A stretch of 64,000 nt of DNA from Meiothermus sp. CFH 77666 (GTDB lineage: Bacteria > Deinococcota > Deinococci > Deinococcales > Thermaceae), in contig NZ_JAGDFV010000003.1 of assembly GCF_017497985.1 (NCBI RefSeq), forward strand, positions 92,077 through 156,076, written 5' to 3'. The translations under genes and the position numbers were made by a program. Of this stretch, positions 59,173-64,000 are shown one piece after another. The first letter of the stretch is position 1, and every line of letters starts with the position of its first letter. Under the pieces are notes generated by a model that saw only the letters and a program-made list of their open reading frames with translations, was not told the origin of the DNA and did not search any database.

Positions 59173-59815
59173 CCTGGGCGGCCTGTAGCAAGGCCAGCAC
59201 CTCTTCGTCGGAGGTTTGGGGGAAGTGTTCGTACCACAGGCCCACCGCCTGGAAAAAAGCGGGGGTCTCGAGGCAGACCACCTCGTCTACCAGGCTTTGG
59301 ATCTCCGCTATCGTATCCGGGGGCGCTACCGGCACAGCCACCACCAGGCGTTTGGGGTGTTGTCGCTGGGCTGCTGCAATAGCCGCCTTCATGGTGGCGC
59401 CGGTGGCCAGCCCATCGTCAACCAGGAGCACGGTTTTACCGGTCAGATCGGGGAAAGGCTTATGGCCTCGGTACAATTGCTCCCGGCGCTGTAGTTCGGC
59501 CTGTTGCTGCCGTTCTACAGCCAGGATGGTCTCCGCCGAAATCTGCAGGCTCTCTACAATTTCTTGGTTGAGTACCCGCCCCCCACCCGAGGCAATAGCG
59601 CCCATGGCCAGCTCTTCGTGGCCGGGGGTGCCCAGTTTGCGTACCACCCAAACGTCCAGCGGGGCACGCAACCGGCGGGCTACCGGATAGGCCACCGGTA
59701 CACCCCCCCTGGGCAGGGCAAACACCAGCAGATGGGGTTCCCGGTCGTACCCCAACTCCACCAGTCGCTCGGCCAGCAGCTCACCGGCCTGGTTGCGGTC
59801 TTTGAAGGGTTTCAT
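59144..59815 (-). CDS. Phosphoribosyltransferase-domain protein
   Basis: This 223-residue protein has the type I PRTase fold with LVFALPRGGVPVAYPVARRL at the N-terminus and the PRPP loop TVLLVDDGLATGATMKAAI. It belongs to the group often encoded with universal stress proteins (related to the PRTase half of mycobacterial Rv0571c), whose substrate is unknown; it is not an obvious purine or pyrimidine salvage enzyme. A SARP-type repeat lies about 175 bp upstream. Confidence 0.9.
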   Translation of the reverse strand: MKPFKDRNQAGELLAERLVELGYDREPHLLVFALPRGGVPVAYPVARRLRAPLDVWVVRKLGTPGHEELAMGAIASGGGRVLNQEIVESLQISAETILAVERQQQAELQRREQLYRGHKPFPDLTGKTVLLVDDGLATGATMKAAIAAAQRQHPKRLVVAVPVAPPDTIAEIQSLVDEVVCLETPAFFQAVGLWYEHFPQTSDEEVLALLQAAQAMPAPSDAG

Positions 59816-59868
59816 GAAACCTCCTTGGGGCTCTTGTAAGTTTGTAGTCTCTGATTATCCATTGGAAC

Positions 59869-59889
59869 GCCGAAAGCCGAGGGCCGTGT
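59869..59889. repeat. Heptanucleotide tract (3 units)
   Basis: GCCGAAA, GCCGAGG and GCCGTGT follow each other in the leader of the PRTase gene. They belong to the dispersed GCCRAWR-like family. Confidence 0.55.
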
Positions 59890-59990
59890 TTACAAAAGGT
59901 CATCATCCAGCATCTAAGGAACACCAACAGACAGAAAGTGGCTTCAGCTATCCTTATGCCCCCTTTTTCACCTTCAGCCTAGAATCGGGG

Positions 59991-60008
59991 CATTACCAAG
60001 CGGTTACA
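59991..60008 (-). promoter_or_regulatory. SARP-type direct repeat upstream of the phosphoribosyltransferase gene
   Basis: On the minus strand TGTAACC-N4-GGTAATG has the 11-bp period and is followed after 8-9 nt by TAGGCT, a possible -10. Transcription from here would leave a long leader (about 150 nt) before the PRTase start. The site is also about 60 bp upstream of the -10 of the ABC ATPase gene on the other strand. Confidence 0.62.
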
Positions 60009-60081
60009 AGTGCTGCTTGAAGCTTCTCAGATGTGGATAGGGCGTCATTCAGGGCATGGCGTGCCCGCTATACTGCTTCAG

Positions 60082-61089
60082 GTGAGCCAAATTCGAGCCG
60101 ATGGCCTCTCCAAGTTTTATCCGGTAGCCCTCAAAGAGCCGGGGTTCGTGGGCACGCTGCGACACTTTTTCCAACGCAAATACCGTCAGGTAGAGGCTGT
60201 TAGAGACGTTTCGTTTGCGATTGCACCGGGCGAGGTGGTGGGCTTTTTGGGGCCCAATGGGGCCGGTAAAACCACCACCCTCAAGCTGCTTTCGGGCCTG
60301 ATTTACCCCAGTGCCGGGCAGGTGGAGGTGGCCGGACACCAGCCCTTCAAGCGGGAGCATGCGTTCTTGCGCAAGATTACCCTGGTGATGGGCAACAAGC
60401 AGCAACTAATCTGGGACTTGCCAGCTGCCGATAGCTTTCGGGTCAACGCCGCCGTGTATGAGATTCCCGATAACGAGTTCAAAAAACGGGTGGGCGAACT
60501 GAGTGAGATGCTGGCACTGGAGGGCAAGCTCAACCAGCCGGTGCGCAAGCTGAGCCTGGGTGAACGCATGAAGGCCGAGCTGCTGGCAGCGCTTTTGCAC
60601 CGGCCCCAGGTCTTGTTCCTGGACGAGCCCACCCTGGGGCTGGATGTGAATGCCCAGGTGGCCGTGCGGGAGTTTTTGCGCGAGTACAACCGGCGTTACC
60701 GGGCCACCATTCTGCTCACCAGCCACTACATGGCCGATATCACCGCCCTGTGTGAGCGGGTCTTGATGATTCATCACGGGAAGCTTATTTACGACGGTGG
60801 GTTGGGGGGGTTGCTCGAGCGCTTTGCCCCCTACCGTGAGGTACATATCCAGCTTGGGCAACCCGTGGAGAAAGACCGACTGGCGCAGTATGGCGAGCTG
60901 CGCGAACTCGAGGGGCTCGAGGCTCGGCTCCTGGTTCGGCGGGAGCAACTGGTGAGCGGGGTCAGCCAGATGCTTCGTGAACTGCCCATAGACGACCTCG
61001 AGGTGCGGGAGCCGGCCATCGAAGAGGTGATCGGACAGGTGTTTGCCGATACCAGGCTGATTGCTGGGTCAATGGCCGATGGTCTATAG
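60082..61089 (+). CDS. ABC-2-type transporter ATPase (orphan)
   Basis: This 335-residue ATPase has Walker A GFLGPNGAGKTTTLKLL, signature-like LSLGERMKAELLAAL, Walker B VLFLDEPTLGLDV and switch LLTSHYMADI. The LSLGER motif and C-terminal extension place it in the COG4586 group, normally encoded with two ABC-2 permeases; none is present here. The GTG at 60082 follows a TATACT box (60069-60074) by 7 nt, giving a leaderless mRNA; a longer frame starts at 60010. Its last codons and stop run into a heptanucleotide tract. Confidence 0.85.
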   Translation: MSQIRADGLSKFYPVALKEPGFVGTLRHFFQRKYRQVEAVRDVSFAIAPGEVVGFLGPNGAGKTTTLKLLSGLIYPSAGQVEVAGHQPFKREHAFLRKITLVMGNKQQLIWDLPAADSFRVNAAVYEIPDNEFKKRVGELSEMLALEGKLNQPVRKLSLGERMKAELLAALLHRPQVLFLDEPTLGLDVNAQVAVREFLREYNRRYRATILLTSHYMADITALCERVLMIHHGKLIYDGGLGGLLERFAPYREVHIQLGQPVEKDRLAQYGELRELEGLEARLLVRREQLVSGVSQMLRELPIDDLEVREPAIEEVIGQVFADTRLIAGSMADGL

Positions 61090-61130
61090 CCGATAGCCAA
61101 AGGCTGAAGGCTGAAAGCCAAAGGCCAAAG
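61075..61130 (+). repeat. Eight-unit heptanucleotide tract at the end of the ABC ATPase gene
   Basis: Eight units in exact 7-nt phase, from GCCGATG to two final GCCAAAG units, begin within the last five codons of the ATPase gene and pass its stop. They define the family consensus GCCRAWR (with CT for CC in two units). The stretch from here to 61335 has no gene; I see nothing further in it. Confidence 0.8.
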
Positions 61131-61335
61131 ATAGAGATGGTGGCGAACCGCTCTGGTTAGGGCGCCATGGGTAGCCGTGCGGCTCTACACCGAGTGGGTC
61201 AAGGTCTTTGCGCAGAGGCTGTTTGAAGTTCACAAACCCTGTCGTTTGTTCGTGTGCGACGGAATGAACTGCACTGCATCGGCCAGAGGGCTATTGGTGC
61301 ACCTTTGCTGGGTGCGTTAGGCTGTGGGTACTGCT

Positions 61336-62934
61336 ATGGAACGCGCTCATTTGTTGGATAGGCTGGCCTCTGAAACGTTCGACATCCTGGTTATTGGGGG
61401 AGGCGCCAGCGGAGCCGGGGTGGCGCTGGAAGCGGCCAGCCGGGGGCTCAAAACTGCCCTGGTGGAGCGTTACGATTTTTCGGAGGGCACCTCGAGCCGC
61501 AGCACCAAACTGATTCACGGCGGGGTACGCTACCTGGAAATTGCCATCAAGACCCTGGATCGGGTGCAGCTCAACCTGGTGCGCGACGCGCTGCATGAGC
61601 GGGCCATCATGCTCAAGAACGCGCCCCATCTTTCCCGCCCCCTGTGGCTCCTGACCCCCCTGTACAGGTTTTGGGAAGCGCCTTACTACTACACGGGGTT
61701 GAAGATCTATGACCTCCTGGCCGGCAAAGCCCGTCTGCAACCCGCGCAGTACATCAGCGTCAAGGGAACCCTGGAACGTTTTCCATTGGTCAACCCCGAG
61801 GGTTTGAAGGGCGCGGTGGCCTATCAGGATGGGCAGTTTGACGACGCTCGCTTCAATGTGGAGCTGGCCCTCACCGCAGCGCAGCAAGGGGCGGTGGTGC
61901 TTAACTACGCAGAAGTGACCGGGCTGCTCAAGCAAAATGGCCAACTATCGGGGGTAGTCGTCAAGGATGGGCTGGGAGGCAGAGAAATAGAGGTGGCTGC
62001 GCGGGTAGTGGTCAACACCACCGGCCCCTTTTCCGACGCGATTCGGCGCATGGATGACCCCCACACTCCCCCTTTGCTCAAGGCCAGTTCGGGTATTCAT
62101 ATTGTGCTGGACAAGAAGTACAGCCCTCCTGACACGGGCTTGCTGATTCCCAAAACCGAGGACGGGCGGGTGGTGTTTGTACTGCCCTGGCAGGGTGGAA
62201 CCCTAGTAGGCACGACCGACGAGCCGGCACAGGTTGTAGATCACCCCAAAGCAACGGAAGAGGAGATTGGCTATGTGCTCAGACAGGTAAAGCCCTACCT
62301 GGGGGAGATTCCCCGGGCGTCTGTGCGGGCTAGCTGGTCGGGCCTGCGCCCGCTGGTTTCGCGCCCCGAGGCCGACACCGCCCGGCTGGCCCGCGACCAC
62401 CTGATTCAGAAAAGCGCTTCGGGCCTACTCACCCTGACGGGGGGCAAGTGGACCACCTACCGCAAAATGGCCCTGGATCTGGTGAACTATGCCATTCGGC
62501 AGTTTGGATTGCAAGCCGGCCCCTCCCGCACCGAGCAAATTCCGCTTTTGGGTGGGCAAGGTTTTGAGCCTGAGGGAGCGAAAAAACTCGAGCAACTAGG
62601 CTTTCCCCCCGATGTGGCTGAGCACCTGCACCGCGCCTACGGCGCCCGCGCCCAGGCAGTGGCCCAGATTGCGGCGGAAGGCTACCAGGCGCGGCTGGCG
62701 GTGGAGTGGCCTTACCTGGAGGCTGAAGTGATTTATGCAGCCCGCCACGAGATGGCTTACACCCCCCTGGATGTGCTGGCCCGCCGCACCCGGTTGGCGT
62801 TTCTGGATACGCTGGCGGCCCTGGCAGCCACCCCGCGGGTTGCTGAGCTTATGGGCCAGGAGCTGGGTTGGGATTCAGAGAGGGTAGGCCTCGAGCAGGA
62901 AAAAGCAAGAACCCAGATCCTGAACGCTATCTAG
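61336..62934 (+). CDS. glpD: Glycerol-3-phosphate dehydrogenase, FAD-dependent
   Basis: This 532-residue membrane-associated flavoenzyme oxidises sn-glycerol 3-phosphate to dihydroxyacetone phosphate and passes electrons to quinone. FAD-binding motif DILVIGGGASGAGVALEA at residues 17-34, then LIHGGVRYLE and the substrate-site GTTDEP; the C-terminal domain (from about 390) is shorter than in E. coli GlpD but normal for thermophiles. The ATG at 61336 is close behind TAGGCT (61318-61323), so the leader is very short. No glpF or glpK is nearby. Confidence 0.93.
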   Translation: MERAHLLDRLASETFDILVIGGGASGAGVALEAASRGLKTALVERYDFSEGTSSRSTKLIHGGVRYLEIAIKTLDRVQLNLVRDALHERAIMLKNAPHLSRPLWLLTPLYRFWEAPYYYTGLKIYDLLAGKARLQPAQYISVKGTLERFPLVNPEGLKGAVAYQDGQFDDARFNVELALTAAQQGAVVLNYAEVTGLLKQNGQLSGVVVKDGLGGREIEVAARVVVNTTGPFSDAIRRMDDPHTPPLLKASSGIHIVLDKKYSPPDTGLLIPKTEDGRVVFVLPWQGGTLVGTTDEPAQVVDHPKATEEEIGYVLRQVKPYLGEIPRASVRASWSGLRPLVSRPEADTARLARDHLIQKSASGLLTLTGGKWTTYRKMALDLVNYAIRQFGLQAGPSRTEQIPLLGGQGFEPEGAKKLEQLGFPPDVAEHLHRAYGARAQAVAQIAAEGYQARLAVEWPYLEAEVIYAARHEMAYTPLDVLARRTRLAFLDTLAALAATPRVAELMGQELGWDSERVGLEQEKARTQILNAI

Positions 62935-62959
62935 TGCTTTGCAAACAAAGCTGAAACCC

Positions 62960-63772
62960 CTACCAGTACAGGCCCAGGCCCAGCTCGTGCAGGGCCTGAT
63001 GGCGGGCTTTGTAGTCGGGCATGATCTGTTCGACCAGAGCCCAGAAACGCGGGCTGTGGTTGAGCACCTTGAGGTGAGCCATCTCGTGTACAACCACATA
63101 GTCCAGCACCCGCAAGGGCAGCATCACCAGCCGCCAGTTGAAACGCAGCTCGCCCTTGGCGTTGCAGCTTCCCCAGCGCTTTTTCTGATTGCGGATTAGC
63201 ACGGTGGGCATGCGCCAGCCCAGTTGGTCGGCGTAGTGTTGCACCCGGCGCACAATTACTTCTCTGGCTCGAGCCTTGTACCAGTCCTCGAGCATCTCCC
63301 GTACTTCTTTGCTCTGCATAGAGGAAGCATTGGCCTGCACATGCAATACATTGCCCTTGAGGGCCACTGCTGCTTTGGGCCTGGTTTTGGCGGGTGCAAA
63401 GTTGAAATCAAATAACTCGGGCTGCATCGAGGAACCGGGCTTGTGACGCCCCCGCCTGGGGCGAGGGTCGGCACCCTCGGACTGGATTTGTAGGCTGACC
63501 CGGCGGCCCAAATACAAAAACTCCTCCCCACTCACAAATCGCTTGCGCGGCCCTGAACGGCTCTTGAATTCGGTGTATTTTTCCGCAATCCAGCGGGCTT
63601 TGGTGTTCACCAGCGCAAAGACCTGTTCCAGGGGCATTCGGCGGGGTGCGGCAACCCGCACTCCCTGCACATCAATGGTGATGCCCACCGTCCGGCGGCG
63701 GGTACTGCGGCGGATGGTATAGCGGATGGTTTTGTTCTGGTAGTAAAGCGTGGCCTTTTCCGTGTCTGGCAT
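62960..63772 (-). CDS. YgjP-like metallopeptidase (DUF45)
   Basis: This 270-residue protein has the zinc motif VVHEMAHLKVLNHSPRFW near residue 230, with HEXXH and a downstream His, preceded by KRWGSCNAKGELRFNWRLVM, the hallmark of YgjP/DUF45 (M48-like) proteins. A basic insert (about residues 100-150) is longer than in E. coli YgjP. Cytoplasmic; role unclear. It is convergent with glpD. Confidence 0.9.
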   Translation of the reverse strand: MPDTEKATLYYQNKTIRYTIRRSTRRRTVGITIDVQGVRVAAPRRMPLEQVFALVNTKARWIAEKYTEFKSRSGPRKRFVSGEEFLYLGRRVSLQIQSEGADPRPRRGRHKPGSSMQPELFDFNFAPAKTRPKAAVALKGNVLHVQANASSMQSKEVREMLEDWYKARAREVIVRRVQHYADQLGWRMPTVLIRNQKKRWGSCNAKGELRFNWRLVMLPLRVLDYVVVHEMAHLKVLNHSPRFWALVEQIMPDYKARHQALHELGLGLYW

Positions 63773-64000
63773 CCGGACTTAATCCTATCCAGAACGTGTA
63801 AATCAAATGGTGAGATGAGAGCTTGCAAAGTTAATCTTTAGGCTATTTATGAGTCTATCATTACTACGCTTACATAATCACTGGTGCTAGTCACAAAACG
63901 ATGTCAGCTATACACAGGTCTGGGGAAGCAGCGATGAGGTTCAGGGCGATGATGAGGTAAGCCCACCAAGCGGTAAAGCCAAGTTCAGTACGGTGATGGC
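63773..64000. other. Right edge, no gene seen
   Basis: AT-richer sequence upstream of the metallopeptidase gene. I find no open frame, RNA gene or clear promoter that I can support; the metallopeptidase promoter should lie in the first part. Confidence 0.4.

Noticed and set aside
1..64000. tRNA, rRNA, CRISPR arrays, insertion sequences, phage genes
   Set aside because: I looked for T-loop (GTTCGAATC-like) patterns, regularly spaced long repeats, transposase motifs and phage structural genes and found none I could support.

Overview
The window looks like a Meiothermus-type member of the Deinococcus-Thermus phylum. Reasons: high GC, tight gene packing, very frequent CTCGAG (Leu-Glu) codon pairs, many GTG/TTG starts, and several -10 boxes only 6-7 nt before a start codon (leaderless mRNAs). 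It is chromosomal sequence; I see no phage, plasmid, rRNA, tRNA, CRISPR array or intact insertion sequence. The genus is inferred from style, not from a database search.

Left part (1-15.9 kb) is a complete xylan/xylose locus. A sugar ABC transporter (end of binding protein, two permeases) runs into a secreted GH10 xylanase, a GH1 beta-glycosidase and a GH43 beta-xylosidase. A second cluster holds XylF, XylH, a single-domain XylG, a creatinase-fold (M24-like) protein that has lost metal ligands, and a Gfo/Idh/MocA oxidoreductase. Then come a ROK repressor (XylR), xylose isomerase and xylulokinase. Two promoters carry the same operator design (TTTC-N7-GAAA), so XylR probably controls both the transporter operon and its own xylR-xylA-xylB operon.

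16-28.4 kb: an FAD amine/amino-acid oxidase, an MNT/HEPN pair, and a long minus-strand run for amine and amino-acid catabolism (two class III aminotransferases, TPR protein, YtcJ-like amidohydrolase, GNAT, orphan polyamine-binding protein, threonine dehydratase-like enzyme), then a serine hydrolase. 28.4-31.7 kb: a lipoprotein with a C39-like Cys/His pair whose signal peptide is encoded by a TTGGTCG heptanucleotide repeat and whose proper ATG is out of frame in this copy (candidate phase-variable switch), a second lipoprotein and two small exported proteins. 31.7-41.8 kb: potABCD polyamine transporter, a lipoprotein of repeated choice-of-anchor-D-like domains, a second GabT-like aminotransferase, glyA, two small membrane/transport genes. 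41.9-50.5 kb: secreted GH13 amylase, a histidine phosphatase, and an operon of GbsR/MarR regulator, two FtsX-type permeases, a LolA-like protein, an ATPase and an outer-membrane barrel.

50.9-60 kb is the most interesting part: DUF4383 protein, Hsp20, tandem USP, baeRF-type protein, a SARP/BTAD regulator, a single USP, and further on a phosphoribosyltransferase. Five intergenic sites in front of these genes share a direct repeat (GGTAAY half-sites 11 bp apart), the spacing SARP regulators recognise. The gene set resembles the mycobacterial DosR dormancy regulon. The rest has a DMT transporter, a ComEA-like HhH protein, prolyl oligopeptidase, an orphan ABC ATPase, GlpD and a YgjP-like metallopeptidase.

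Scattered between genes are tracts of degenerate 7-nt units (consensus about GCCRAWR), two copies of a ~100-bp foldback element, and two copies of a ~170-240 bp intergenic repeat.
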